Shown here in pieces: positions 9,887 to 23,867 of a DNA stretch of 64,000 nucleotides (position 1 is its first letter; the number at the start of each line of letters is the position of its first letter). The DNA is from Taenia hydatigena. Taxonomy: Eukaryota > Platyhelminthes > Cestoda > Cyclophyllidea > Taeniidae. The stretch spans positions 7,204,140 to 7,268,139 of the forward strand of contig JADWOT020000002.1 in NCBI GenBank assembly GCA_036345935.2, written 5' to 3'. The notes below the pieces were generated by a model. That model saw only the letters and a program-made list of their open reading frames with translations, had not been told where the DNA came from and did not search any database. The translations under genes were made by a program, and so were the position numbers.

Positions 9887-12800
9887 CTTAAGTGTTCCTA
9901 GGTAATCTACCAGACCGTCGTTGACACCAGCTACGGCCAAAAGTTGACAACCTGGTCCCTTTTGACAATTGCAACCTACCTGACCGAAACCCAACCGTCA
10001 TCGTGAGCCTCAGCGTCCACCATGTCAACAGACAATGCGCTAAGCCCGTCACCTTAAAAATGCCGAACAGAATGGCGCATTTTTATTAAAAAGCGTCCAA
10101 TCTTTAAGAAAAATTTGGGCAAAAGCAAGTTTACTGGCAAGATTTTCATTCATGATCTTAGAACTGGTTAGTCGTTCGCACAACCGTAAGCAATTCGCAG
10201 TCAAAGGAATATATGTAGGAATCAAACAAAAATCGGCAATCAAATGTAAAAAATCAAAATTTCCATTCAATTAACTAAACTTTGTTAAGAATATATTTTT
10301 AGATTTTGTTTTTCCATCTGACGCATCCATCCACCGATATCTCCAGCCGAAATACAGATTTTAACGAAAACAGCAGGAAATTCACCATACGTGCATGCCA
10401 AAAACAACAGCAAATTACATTGAAAATACGCAATAAATCTACCTGAATTGAAAATTTCCAAACTATGGGCGAACGCGATTAATTTTAAGCCTGCAAAACA
10501 CTCGTTTGATTTGCCTTTCATGCACCGCGTAGCAAATGATGCCAATGTGATAATCTTACTTAAAATTTTGCGCTTATGCACGCAGATATGCCTTGCAAAT
10601 AAATACGCGCGTGCGGATTCCATGACGAGCCAACATCTGACAATGAGCTAAAATTTGTACGGTCGCATTACAGTTGCATATTAAAAAAGGCCTATTTGCA
10701 GACAACAAATTAATCTAAATTTATTTAAGCATAATTTACCTGTAAATTTCAAATTTACTGTCGCATGACTTATTTAAAATGGCAGCGTCTTATGTTAGAT
10801 CGGATTGGCTTTTAGGATCATGGCTTAACTGCACGATTAACTAGCCCGTTTGCTCATTTCCTAGTGCTGTGGCGGATTTTCTAGCCGCTGAGATTTTGGT
10901 ATTATTGCCAAGCATATGGAATCAATTCATCAAATATAATGACTTCATACCACTTTGGATGATGATAATGTTGGATCACAAATTTGTCTTTATGGTGTAC
11001 TACAAGTAGCTTCCGATTTCATGAATAAACACGCATGATGAAATGTCTATTCATTGTTCGAAGCCATAGGTGAGTCAGTCCTTTGTATTCGCTCCATTCT
11101 TTTCTACCATACAAATACTTTTTAATGTAGCGCTTATTATGAGGGCGAAAATTTTTTAACCTAGCTCTCTTACGTAATGTTCTGAAGTGTGTGCAGAACT
11201 GCCAAATCTAACCAGTTCACTTGATGACGTTGGACTACCTTGAGATTTTCATTTTCAGCCATACTTGGTGCCGATGTCGGTTATCTGGCGGTCAATCTGT
11301 GGATATTGTCTGGGCTTGTGGGATCTCCGTGAGGGCTGAAGTGTTGTATCTAGGTTAGGTGCACTATACCCAATTTGGATCCCCACAATTAACATTCATC
11401 ATGGCGATTCAATGGTTCTTCTGGCAGAACAGGCGTGCACAGCCACAGTTTGGATGCCAAAACCGCTTGTCTGCCTTCCAGGTTTGCGCCTGGGCTGTTT
11501 AATTGGACTACGGAGTTATCGTACTATCCATGTGAGTACTTCTTCATTTTCTCGAACTCGATAATCTTTCTTATTAAAGTTTTCGCGCCAAGAAACCGCT
11601 TCTCATGAGTATTGCATCGCCGCACAGTCTGTATGCCTTGTTAGTGTGTTATGGTAACTGGATTTGTACTGTATCGTGTGTTGCTGCAAAAACCTGCTCA
11701 CCCAGAACAGTAAGGTTGATGCAGAGTTAATGTGCTTCTGGCTTTTTGAGCGGGAAGTGCCATTTTTTAAAGATTGCAATGGGTGGAATGTAGTGGTGGA
11801 TGCTCTTGTTAGACAGACTGTGGGTTCGAGTGCATTTAGCAGTGGTTCTGTAGCTGCTGTTTCGGATGTTGTTTTTCGATTTCTTTGATATGGTATCCCT
11901 ACAGTTCAGGTCCTGGCCGCTAAAATCATTCTTCCATTTGACCACATTGTCGCCAGTGACCCACCAAGGCTACAAAACAGATTGTCTTAGATTTGTCTAG
12001 CGGAACGTAATGAGTCCTATCCTGCGATATTTAAAATCGTTTGTTGCAAAATGATCTGGTCGACACCACCTTGCTGGTCTAATTTTGGGGATCGTCTATT
12101 TCGTTGTTGCGAAGTACAGCATCCCGCCTACCGCGTCATTGGAGGATGGCCTATTGCGGTTCTGGATTTCTGGCTGGCTGTCATTTTGTCTCATCTCACG
12201 AGTTTCGTCCTCAGTATTTAATAGTTGGATGCTTCAGATGCAGCACGAATGGAAAGCTAGTGCGGAGACATTCATGGAGATTCTTTCATTTCTACCTGTT
12301 AAAAGGCCTTCCACGAGCTACACTTAGTGCACTTCTTCACCATTGATGCCAAATGCGGGAATGTTATAATGATGCGAATAGGTGCCTTTTGGCAGTAAGC
12401 AACCGTTTTTTTCGAGCCCATCCTTTAAATACTCTCTCGTTTTTTGCCATTGAAATCGTTCTGTGCAGATATTTTAGCCAGACCGGGTCGTTTCATCGTC
12501 TTTAATTTGGTTTTCAGGTAGAAACGCAATTGTTCGAGTTAATGTGGGATGGTACAATCGTTATTGCAGTCCCTTATTAATTTAGCTATCCGACGCGAAG
12601 TTAGCTTCTCCTGACTCTGTAATGTCCGCTGAATTCACAATTTTGCCTTTTAGAGGATTTCTCGGAGTGCCATTCGAAGACATTTTCTTAAATGTTCGTT
12701 CTCTTCTTTTGCGTCTCCCTTTCTAATAACAATCATGGTCTCCAGCCGTGGGATGGTAACACCTTCTTAATTCTGCCTCAAAATTGACAAAACATAGACG

Positions 12801-14720
12801 TTCTCATTGCAGACATGCTGCTTCACTTTTGGGTGATTTTCGTCCACGAATGGAGGCGGAATTGTCTTCAAGCGCACCAGAACCACTAGGAAGTTAATGT
12901 CCGACCAGCAAGTAACTTGTGGCATGGACCCCAAAACCGTAGTGATAACATAGTGCATGCAACTTTGTGATAGAGTACTATTTGTAGGATTTTCGAGTGA
13001 AAGGAAATATGGTTGCAATCAGTCCTTCTCCACTGCTCAGTGATGCATTTTTCGGAAAGAGATATGATCTAAATCTGCCGAGAAGTAAGGAAAGACCTCC
13101 ACAAGGAAATCGAAATTGACTGCCGAGATTTGTTGTCTGTGAGACATTAGAACTTCTTGTTAGCAATAAACAGAGTGCACGGAGCTGACATTGCCGCATA
13201 ACTCTGTCAAAGTGAGGCATTTTGCATCACAGCCCTGCCTCATGGAGAAGTGACGCATGTTCAGCTATCTCACAGCGTAATTCTGCCGCTGTTGTTTGTT
13301 CCTCTGGAACACAAGCCCACGTATTTTGCAGACTTATTTGAAAGCAGATGTTGGTGCGCACTGAGGCCTGTTTTTTAAAGGGATAAGGGCTATATCCGCG
13401 GCAAGATTCATTGCTCGTAATGATCATAGCGAAATAAATTTCGTACTTTTCATCAAAACTAACTATTGCTCCTGGTTTATTCATTTTGCGGGTGAACTAT
13501 CGTTCTTTTTATTTGCATAAAAGTTGCAGATTCGTTAAATTGGTCGAACTGTTCTTTACAAATAGACGACTGCAGTAACATCTCTCTCTACTTATTTGGA
13601 AAAAGTATGTTGCCATCCTTACAATGAGTGACTCACGTAACTAAAAAGGGGTTTCCGCTTACTCTGGCATAACTTCTGAGTTAATTGATTTGCTTCTTAG
13701 AAGATTCATTTAGGGAGGCAGTCATAGTCACAACCCATTACCCTTTTCAACGAGACTGGCTTCCGGATCTTTGTGTTATAATGCGTTTTCGATTCCAAAG
13801 CCAAAAATCAATTTTGCGTACATTACCCCATGCCAGTCTCACTTTATCTTCCAAATTTTGATATTTTTCACACGTGATAGTAAGATGCTGAAAAGCTAGT
13901 GATCCGCTCTTTGAGGGAGTGCGGAGGGTGGGCACGAGGTAATGCCCTCCTCCCTGCCTCTATCTTCCTCCATGCTCTTCCTTTCCTATATGTCACCCTG
14001 GTCTGGTCTTTAGCATTCTGTGATAAACATGTGGTTTCAGGTTCTACCTGTTGTCGCGTTCCATGGGTTTAAAGAGCCTTCGCATTGCATGCTCACTAGC
14101 TCCGATCTTCTTTTTAAGAGGCATAGTGTCAGGTGGCCTCGAGTAGGCAGGGCATGGCTATGACTCCTGCTCAGCATGCATCAAGGGCACGATTGGGCCC
14201 CCATTTCATCACGCCCAAAGGCGGTAATATGCTTGCCTCTCGGTGGAAGATAAAAGCTGATTTTATTTAAAGTTGAGAGCAAAAATGTTTCACTCGCATT
14301 GAGCACGTTTAAGCGTAGCGTAGGAGCAGTACCGAACCCGAGTTGTAGTGTCATGATGGTGGACTAATGCATTTCTGTGCTTTATACTTCATGGGTATGG
14401 GCGGCCGCATGAATCTTGCAATGCTGTGCAAAGTAAAGCAAACCAATGGGTTCGAGTCCGCTTGAATATGCATTCGAATGTCCATCTATTGATTTCGCAT
14501 ATAAATCTTAACAAAATTGTAGGCAAAATATGGCGGCGTCTGGAGCTCTAAGGAAGGGGAACAGCAAGGGATGGGGACATGATACTCGATTGGCGTGTTA
14601 TTGGAGTGCGCGATCGCGCCTATTAACTGTTGCATTGCTCCCTTTTCAATGCCTTTTATTTTTCCACTTTTTTTCCTTTTGCATTTTGTTATATGACGCT
14701 AATGAAATTTCAAATAAATG
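9650..14720 (+). repeat. Long unclassified repeat, copy A (about 5.1 kb)
   Basis: This unit is collinear with copy B (16,225-20,975) over its whole length and with copy C (28,172-31,341) over its last 3.2 kb. Anchors include CAACAAGCACGATTTGC (9,719) against CAACAAGCACAATTTGC in B, the block around 10,800-10,870, the block at 12,540-12,700, and 12,915-13,130. A and C look roughly 85-90 percent alike by eye, A and B clearly less. All copies are full of stops in every frame, on both strands. The 3' limit is set by the end of similarity with C at GTTATATGACG. No terminal repeats, transposase or polymerase motif could be recognised, so the class (retroelement, DNA element or segmental duplicate) remains open. 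Confidence 0.75.
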
Positions 14721-15647
14721 ACACTAATGCCCGTTTCACTTTGCGTCTCGTGTATTAGAGGTTGATTGCCTAGAGTGGGTCTGGCGATTTTTGTCGTGAT
14801 GTGCATTAACAATTGCAGGACTCATCTCACTTGCGGATCGTAAGCATTGCCTGTTGTTTCCAATGTATGGGGTGCAGTGGATTCGTAAGATAAACAATGA
14901 AGGGGTTTGCGCATGTTGTCCGTGTGGGTCATTGTACTGGGCCCCAGTATATGCAGACATTTCCACGGTTACTTTAAGTGTTGACTTAATTCAATGACAT
15001 TAAATGTGAGGTTTAGTAATGGCAGATAAGCTCACTACAACCGTGTTTCATTTGTAGTCGAATTAAGTATTCATGGTTGTTTGCTTGTTTTCGAAGCCGT
15101 ATTTATGCTAGACTCCGTGCTTATGCAAAATGATATGATGTTTATTTGCATATTGTTTATTCATACCCACTGTGCAATGTGTTGATATTGCGATGAAGTG
15201 ATGATGGTTGAGAAGCGGTACATAGTTGATTTTCACCTATCTCTTTTCGACAGAGGGATAATGCTCCTTATCTGGTTGTGGTGATACCGTCTAGATGCAT
15301 TGAAAGTAAAAGGCATCGTGGATTGTGCTTCATGTTCGCATTTTAGTCACCTATTATGGCACGCAATGCGAGGGGTGTAGCAATGTAGCAATTTAAGCAG
15401 TGGGTATTAAGGTGCTGAACTGTAACAGAGTAAGCAAAGATTTCGCATTTATGCTAAAACTGGCATAATTTAAAAGGTAGGTCTCAGGCAAACTAAAGCT
15501 CGAGTAAAAAGACCTCCGTGATGACTTATAAAATGTACTACGGTAGTTTGTTAAAAACCGAACATGGAAACCCAATGTAATTGCAAGATATATGTGAAAT
15601 AAATCTAAAAGAAGGGAGGTGACAATGCTACGCACCCTTATCTGTCT
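14721..15647. other. Stretch without a recognised feature
   Basis: This is the spacer between repeat copies A and B. Frames of up to 102 codons lie on the - strand (15,393-15,701) but have no motif. No convincing similarity to the sequence that follows copy B was seen. Confidence 0.5.
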
Positions 15648-16022
15648 TTGGGATTCATCAAGTCGAGGCCCACATCTTTGTTCCCACGACCTGTCAATCA
15701 ACTCTTGGCAATGCGCAGGATACTGTCAATGCTAATTACTGATACAACCAAAGGAAAGACGGCGATCACGCCAGAGCTGCTACATCACTACGGCAGAGGA
15801 AGCAAGGAAGCCATGGTGATCATTGCGTCGCCTTCAAAGTCATCAGTGAAGACTTGCCAGCGACCGCAAATCGTCGATACGCCCTGCATGAGCGGTACAG
15901 TCTCAGCGAAGTATGTACCCTCCGAAGAACTTAAAGATAACAGAGTTGGCACACCTCCTCACGTGGTTTATCGTCTCCATTTTGAGTGTCGGAGTTCCAG
16001 GTTTTCATCCGCCTATTGCTAG
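15648..16022 (+). CDS. Unrecognised 124-codon open frame
   Basis: This open frame has protein-like composition in its middle (for example TPELLHHYGRGSKEAMVIIA and a Ser/Lys/Pro-rich part), beginning at an ATG at 15,648 with a second in-frame Met 23 codons on. It is not recognised as any family. It ends about 200 bases before the start of repeat copy B on the same strand, so it could be a fragment of a longer element that includes copy B, an isolated exon, or chance. The homologous position ahead of copy A does not show an obvious counterpart. Confidence 0.15.
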   Translation: MGFIKSRPTSLFPRPVNQLLAMRRILSMLITDTTKGKTAITPELLHHYGRGSKEAMVIIASPSKSSVKTCQRPQIVDTPCMSGTVSAKYVPSEELKDNRVGTPPHVVYRLHFECRSSRFSSAYC

Positions 16023-16224
16023 CGTCAGCCAACTCCTACCCGGGAAGCATATCCCAACTGTCAAAGCGAAGGAAACGTAGAGAAATAATCGCTATCGTGG
16101 CGAGGGTCTACGATGACCCTACCAGTCAGATGGACAGATCAACCCTTAATCGGAAGGCGGCGTAGATGCATGTGAACTAATCTTCCGCAGCCAAATCTTC
16201 ACTAATTCGGCTTATGTTAATTCA

Positions 16225-19200
16225 AATCATACATGCTGGAGTTGCATGAGGAACGGCATAGTTCACCAATGGAGAAGAACACACTCGAATCCTTTTCCGT
16301 GTGCAACAAGCACAATTTGCCCCACTAAAATGGACGATAAAGCAACTTGGACAACACGACATTGACAACACAATTTTAAACGCGCCTGAAAAGGAGTAGT
16401 GGCAGATTTCCTGGCATAGCATTTAAGCGCAGTCTATCGAGTCACAAAAACAGCAAGGCGATTCAGAGATCGGATGCCATTTTTACCTGAGAAGAGTACA
16501 GAGCAATAACCCAATCTAATTTCAGCAAAATTGTTCTTAGACAATCTCTTGAACCGTCATTGACGCCATGCACAGCCTCTGCGACAGGAATCCAACCGTC
16601 ATCACAATCCGCACCGTCTGCCGTACCGACGGACAATGTACTAAATCCAGTGACCTTAAAACTGAAAAAAAAACAAGTGACGCATTTGGATTCAAAAAAT
16701 TTTTGATTTGCAAAAATAAATGAAGGATAAGCAAAACGCTAACAAAACTCGCGACTGCAAAAATTGGCATAATTGTCTGCATTTTCCAACATGAAGCATT
16801 TTGATGCTAGAGAAGATATATTTAAGTAAGAGCAAAAATCTGACTATAAGATATGGAAAGGCATACGGTTCATCATTTAAGCAATAGAATTTTTTAACTT
16901 TACAGTTTGCAATGCCAGGTTGTCTGGGCAGGACAAAATCGCCTGCATGACATGCGCATTCGTCGGTGTCGCAAGCCGAAATTCAGATGTTAATAAAAGT
17001 AACGAGGGATCTGCTACGCCAGTATGACATGTACATGGTAACAAACCAGCATGGAATGCGAAAATAATTATCTGCTTTAAACATTGCTTCCGATTGCGGG
17101 CTAGCAAATTAAGGTTATGCCTGCGAAACAATTATTCTACCCTATTACTTTGCGGTTTTACATTAACTGATGCAGATGTAGCACTCTCTCGCAAAACGTT
17201 ACAATTAATGCATGCAGATGTGATGTATAAATGCAAATGCGCGTGTGTAGTGAGAGCTGGGTTTTGACAAAGACTAGAAATTGGCATTTATTTCCCACCA
17301 TTGCATGACAAATGAGCAAAATTAAATGATTGAAAAAGAAGTTGCAATAAATTGGGCTAAACAAATGCAGCGTTTATAACTCTCAATCGTAATCACCTCA
17401 TGATTACCTTTTTTATTATAGAAACTTCATAGGTTAGATCGCATTAGCTATTAAGGTCATGGGTTTACTGCATGACTAACTAGCCTACTTGCTCATTTCT
17501 CCGTGCTATGGCAGATTTTCCAACCGACCAATTGCTTATATTACCGCGAAATAAATTGCAGTAAAGTATGACGTATAGGTGGTTTTCTGCCAGTCCGGCC
17601 AACGATGGAGATGGATTACAAATTTGCCTGTTTGCTGGTCTGACTTGGGAGATTGATACGGAAAATGAAGAGGCCTTTAAAAGCTTGAGGCCATAAGTGA
17701 GCCATTCCCCATTTTTCGTTGTAAACTTCCATGCACGTACAGTTTGTCTATGCGGCGCTCTCTCGCAATGTAGGGACAAATTTCATCCATCTACCTCCCC
17801 CGTGTAGTGTTCTGGAATGTGTTTAGAACTGCCAAGACCAAATGAGCCACAGCCGGTCTACTGGATTGCTCTGAAATACCAAGGGACCTATATTTTCAGC
17901 GAGAGTTGGCGCCTGCGCCGTTTTCAGGTCTTTACTCACTGGATATTGTCTAGACTTCAGAGAACTCCACGGGGACTGAAGCGTCGTATCTAGAGAGTTT
18001 GGCACTTCTTACCAATGTTGCGTTCTCTACCAATGGCATTCATTATGGCGACATAGCAACCCCTCGGACGGAACAAACGTGCAAGGCCAAAGTTCGAAGC
18101 GCTAAAACTGATCGCCTACCTCCTCAATTTGCACCTGATTTTGTTTAAATGGACCATGGAGTCACCGTTTAGTTGACGTGAGTGCTTCCACATTTCCTCA
18201 ATTTCAGTAGTTTTTCGACCAGAGTTGTCATTGCCGAGAAACCGCTACAAAAATCTGTGCATCAAGAGCAATAAAGTCGACGTGGGATTACCGTGCTTTT
18301 ATATTTTTGAGTAGAAAGTTCCATTATTTCAACAATGCAATGCTTGAGGCTTATTTTGGGTAGACCTTGGTCTTAAATGTAGTAAGCATGGGTTTTCTAG
18401 CTGCTGTTTTGCGCATCACCTTTCGCGTTCTTTGCTATGGCTTCGCTGGAACTCAAGTTCCGTTCTTTTGATTGATGTCATTTTCACGGTTGACCTGTCA
18501 TTGGGAAACATTGGGCCTTGCCCTAAACGTTGGTTTGGTCGGGCATAGTCTTAGTAGCCTAATGCCGAATTATTGTTCTTCGGACTTTCTTAACACGTCC
18601 CTTGCTACACAATTCGATGGCTGTTTAGGAGGTCATTAGGAGAACAAAAGGAGTTCAGTTGGATGGTACGATCGTTAGTGTACCCCTTTATTAGGCCAGA
18701 TATTCAAGGCGAAATAGGCTTATGTTGCCTGTGCAGCGTCCGCTAAAATTCGGAATTTCGCCTTTTAGTGGGTCCCTTTGAGCATCGATTGAAGGCATTT
18801 TTAGACGATTCTTGACCGCTTTTGTACCTTCCTTTCCATCAACAGTTGCAGTCTCCAGCCGTAGGATAATGACGCCTTAATAATTCTGCCTCAAAAGTGT
18901 AGCTAGACGTAAATGTTTTCGTTGGAGATGTACTGCTTTCTTTTCGGCCGATTTTTGTCCAAGAATTTGGGGCGAATCGCCTATATACCTACTGGAACGA
19001 CCAAGAAGTTGGTTTTCAATCAACGAGTAGATTTTGGCATGAACCTCAAAACTACGGTGCTTAAGCAGGAAATGTAGCTTTGTTACATAAAGCTGTTTGT
19101 AAGGTTTTTGGTTAAAAGGACATATGGTTAATCGCAGTCTTCCTTCGCGGCTCAGTGAGGTCTCTTTCGTAGAGACATGTAATCTGCATCCAATACGAAG

Positions 19201-20975
19201 GCGATAAAACCCCCGGTAAGGGAAATGAGTCCGACTGCAGGCATCAGAACTCCTTTGGTGGTGATGCGCAAAGTATTTGGATCTTACGTGCTACTCGAAT
19301 CTGTCCAATTAGGGCATTTTTATCACAACTTTCGGTAATGCCTAGACGAGGTCTACCCTGCTATCGCTTGAACTAATTCTTTCGTTGGTAGTTCTTCTAA
19401 AACACATGTTAACGTATTTTGCGGGTGCCTCAATGTTGCTCCAAGTTACAGCAAGGTGGAAGACTTATTTGAATTGGTCGTTGCTACTCAGTGAAGTCTG
19501 TTCCCCGAAGGAATGGCATGTGCATCCATGAAGGGGTGGTGAAAGTCCTCGATTAATAGGGTGGTTTAGCTGCAGGGCTGGGTCATCGGTGAGGTGGCAG
19601 GGATCTCCACTGGTAATGCACGTATTTAATCGCATTTCTCTACGTGTTAGCTTGTTTAAATTGCTTGAAGTGTACATGCTCCATGATTTTGGCAAGTCAG
19701 GGTGCTTACCGTCAAAACTCTATTCCATGCATTGTCACTATTTTAAGTGGGGCAGACCATGTTTTTATTTTCTAGGTTGACCAGTGTTGATGGTTCCTCT
19801 GGTGCCTAAATGTTGCTTTAATTTGCTGAAAATTAGTTTGAAGTTAGTCGTTAGCGCGAGCTGCTTGGTCAAATGCATCGCACAAATTTCTGGCAGTGGG
19901 TGGCTATGGTACCATTCCTTTCCCAATTGTATGGTTGAAATATGCTGTCACTCTGTAGTGAATGACGCATGCAACTAAAAGGAGGTTTTCTAATAGCGCG
20001 CTTAGCAAAATTGTCACAATCACAATCTATCCTCCTTCCAAACGAGACTAGCTTACAAATCCTTATTTTACCATGCGTTTTACTTCTAGAACCAAAAAAT
20101 TAACCTTACCTACACCACTTCTGTGTCTGTCCTGCTCTTGTCTTCCAACCTTTTGATATATTCTGTACGTGATGGTCTAGTGCCTGGAAAGTTGCTGGTC
20201 TGCATTTGAGGTAGTGGAAATAAGGCGAGTGCGAAGAATGGGCGCGAGGTGGTATGTTTCCACCTCTCTCCCCTCCATTCTCCCGGATTTCTCTCCTTCA
20301 CTTCAGTCTTCCCTCCCGTTCTACTGCCAAGTTTAGCAGCATGCTGTGTAAAATATTATATTTGAGACCTTGAGTCTTGTTACGTTTCACGCGTTTAGGG
20401 GAGTGCTTGTCCAGTCTACTGACTACTCATGATCGTTTCAGGAGCGACATAGTGTCGAGTGGTCTCAGGTAGTCAGGACTCGGTAGTCGTTGCTGATTAG
20501 CATGCATTAAGTGCAAGGTAGTCTCCAATTTGTTGTGCACAAGGTGGTAATGTGATTGCTCAACGGTAAGATGCAAAAGTCAATTTTATTTCAAATTCGG
20601 AAGTCAAGGTGGAAATTTAGAAACCATGCTTGCTTTATTTACATCGCGTTCCCTAAACCCATACGTTATTCGGGCTCAAGCATAGTTTCGGAAAGCAGAT
20701 AATCAAAGCCGTGTTGCCGTTTTGATATACCAATGCATTTACTTGTTACATGTTGCATGGACATGTGCAATCGCATGCATTCCACGCACTCTGCAAATTG
20801 AAGCAAACCAAGGGGGTCGGTTCCGCTAAATCTGCGTTTGAGAGTCTCCTTATTAATTTTCTGAATAATTTTGGCAATTTTGTTTATGAGCAAATATGGT
20901 GACGTGTAGAGCTCCAGGGAGGTGGGCATGCTGCTTGATTGACGTTTTAGTAGAGTGTGAGAACGCACCTTTTTG
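16225..20975 (+). repeat. Long unclassified repeat, copy B (about 4.75 kb)
   Basis: This unit lies in the same orientation as copy A, offset by about 6.1-6.7 kb. Matches run from AGTTGCATGAGG near 16,240 through the 17,455-17,525 block (against 10,810-10,880), 18,657-18,820 (against 12,540-12,700) and 20,810-20,960 (against 14,450-14,600). It lacks roughly 430 bases present in A at about 12,020-12,500. It is the most diverged copy and has stops in all frames. Its adjacency and orientation could mean an old tandem duplication, but copy C elsewhere shows the unit also occurs dispersed. Confidence 0.7.
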
Positions 20976-23867
20976 AGTGATCGGAATATGCTAAAATAAC
21001 TGATGCTTTATGCTCAAACCGCATAATAAAGCGCGATTTTGACCTGACATGTGTATTTTTGCACGAATGAATTGTCTCCTTTTGGCAAGCAGACGGGATC
21101 TGAACTTCTTGACAAATTTTGCAGCATACTTGCATGTTCCCACCCTCTTGCCACCGCGAGCTTATTGGTAAAGTGCACTTGTCACAATCTCCTAAATCCA
21201 TGGAGACGAAAAGGCGACCGAGTTCGATCATATTTATTCTAAAATACTCGTTTGTGTGAGTCTACGCTTGCGCGCATTCCAACCACTCCCTCGAATTTTT
21301 GCCATGCTGTGTCAGTTTCTCTCCTAGTTTTGTTTGCAAGTTTCAGCATTAGATTATGAAAAGTAGCAATATTAGTTCTCCGTACTTGCACTAGATTTGA
21401 CCACCCCTGAGTGGTGGCGTCTTCACTTTCTATTCCAATGAGCCTTTTCTTTAAATTATATTTTATTCGGTACCGATTATTCCCATTTGGTCATTCGCAA
21501 ATGCCCTCTTGAGTTGGAATTTGTAGCTTTGAGCCGCATGCCATAACCACACCTTCTCCTTAATCAGAAAGAGGAGATAGTGTCACCAACATGCTAAATG
21601 AAAGCTTTACCGTACTATCAATTCCTACTATAACATTAAAACTGCCAATAGATAGATGAATAGCTAAACGATCAGGCCAAAGTGTGTAAAACTTACTGTG
21701 AAATATTTAAACACCATTGCTTTTGCCCCACTGACCGGCCGACTGATTAAGCCATAGCTTCATTTTCGTTAGGCGACCGCCTAATTACCATCTTCACCTA
21801 ATGAGGTCCAGTGAGTGCCAATTGTCCTGAGCCTTACAAATGAGTCGCTCTTACGGTCAGTTGCAACCCAGGCTAATCCAGATGCACAAGACAGTGATTT
21901 TGTGTGATACAGGCGAATTTACGTTCCATACATCTACACAGTGGATGCAAGTGACCGGGAGACATGGATTGAGTCAATATGTATATGGGCGATCAGGTCA
22001 CATGGCCATGTGTATCAGCGTTGGGCACACGACACGAAAACATTAGCTCGTCTGATTATTCTGATAGCAACCCATAGTTGAAGCGCTTTACGAAATATCG
22101 CCTGCGTGATAGTGGGTTCCGTGACCCTGGAAGGAGACAGATCGATGTGTAGAGCTTTTGAAAGTAATTTAAGTGACCAGAGTTCATACATGGGTCTCAT
22201 GTTGAGGAGTCACGTAGTCTTGATCGCAGTCACAGATACTGCCGAGCAGATGAGAATCGCACGATGGAATCCTATTTTGATTGGCTAGAGTCTGGCTGCA
22301 TTGCTTTTTGCCCTCCCATCTAGTGCGCAGTCTACCTGTCTATGTAGAACTTGAATGGCTGTGCTACTGCCACCACTGTTGCTGCTAGTTATTTGCGTGT
22401 GTCATATGCACGTCAAATGTTGGCAGGGCTGCTTTTGCGCTAAATATCATCTAATCGTGCCACTGACTGAATCTATGCATTTGTGCTGCAGACTATGGCG
22501 CATTTTTTCGTTTCCCGTTTGGAGGAATAATTGTCTTGCTTTGGCCTGTTATTTGCTTTACTATTCAAACCTATTTACGAAGGTTGGTGTTTGGCATGGA
22601 ATTATGACTGGAACGACTTGGTAGTGCTCCTGTCACGGTACTTTGAAGTCACCCTTACCTGAATGAGCTTACTGTGCGTTGATAATTGAGATACACTGAT
22701 CCACGTCTTACCTTGCGTGAGTATCTGCAACGACATACACTTCGCATATTCAAATAAGCTTTGGTGTTCACAAGTTAAAACTGTGGTGTGCACATCCTGC
22801 GTTGGCGCCTTAAATAAGCATACTAAAATTAAACTGCTGCTTTACCCCCTCTCTGTTTTGTGAATTTAAAGGAAGCGATTTTGTCAGTTGTTTCTGCGGC
22901 AGTTATCTTGTTTATAAGCTAACAAATAGGAAACAGGACAAAATCTGAGTGGGACTGGCTTGGCCCAGGACTCTGTCTGAACCGAAGAATTGTGGGTATT
23001 TATTATGATCACAAGAAGGTTCATGGGGTGATCGCCTCCTAAATGCTCGTGAGCAAGTTGCTCGTTGGCGACGCCATGTTACGATGTGTGTGTGCGTTTA
23101 CTTCCCCCCCCTGAAGCAATGTGGTAGCCTCGGAGTGGGCACTGGCTTCCCTTTAGTTGTAGCAATAATTAACCCTGACTTTTGCTGCCGCGTTGCCAAA
23201 AGCTGGCCAATGGGTTGCAGAGATGGACAAAGGAGCAGGTTCGACCTAGTCCCCAAGCTGGCTAGATTTATGAATACATTCGATGGACCTCAGGGGCAAA
23301 AAATGTGTATGATTTTGCTCTCTCGCTTCACACGGATCTATTTTGTATTGGCCTTGGTCCTAGACTTTCGCTATGTTGTCTTCTTACAACTAATTATGCC
23401 TTGCATGCTAAGCTTTGAATAAACTACCTAAGCACACTACTAGGTATCGTTTCTGCAGTGTATAATCACACTTTAATTAATTTGCAACTGTTCTGATTTC
23501 GCAATGAGCAAAATAAGGCTAAGAAAAGCAGTTGGAATTGGTGTTATTTTAAGTGGTGTCTAGCGTAGGAGTTCGTGTTTTACACGTGCTTACTGCTTTG
23601 TGTTTTAAGCGTTCATTAACTGTGGATTGAACCAAAGTTATGCTAATGCCTCTGCGACTGGTGTGGAATGCGATGATGTTGAATTGAATCTGTTGTTAAA
23701 ACGGTCGAATGATATCACTATTTTCTTTTGTTCTCTAACCACCTTGGAATGTTTATCAATCTCCTATTGAACGTATTCTAGCCACATGGGAGTCATTTGC
23801 ACTGACTGTAAAACCACTCTTGTTGCTGGATCTATCCCATTCCTCAGTCACTTTTGGGGCGACAGTA
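20976..23867. other. Stretch without a recognised gene
   Basis: This stretch lies between repeat copies B and D1. It contains a 112-codon + strand frame (23,084-23,422) with no motif and no clear splice borders, and many shorter overlapping frames. No RNA gene, promoter or repeat copy could be supported. Confidence 0.5.

Noticed and set aside
14449..14459. GGTTCGAGTCC, an exact RNA polymerase III B-box
   Set aside because: No cloverleaf or well-placed A-box was found around it, and the other copies of the repeat (C at about 31,087, B at about 20,818) have changes in the box. Probably chance, although a tRNA-derived module was considered.
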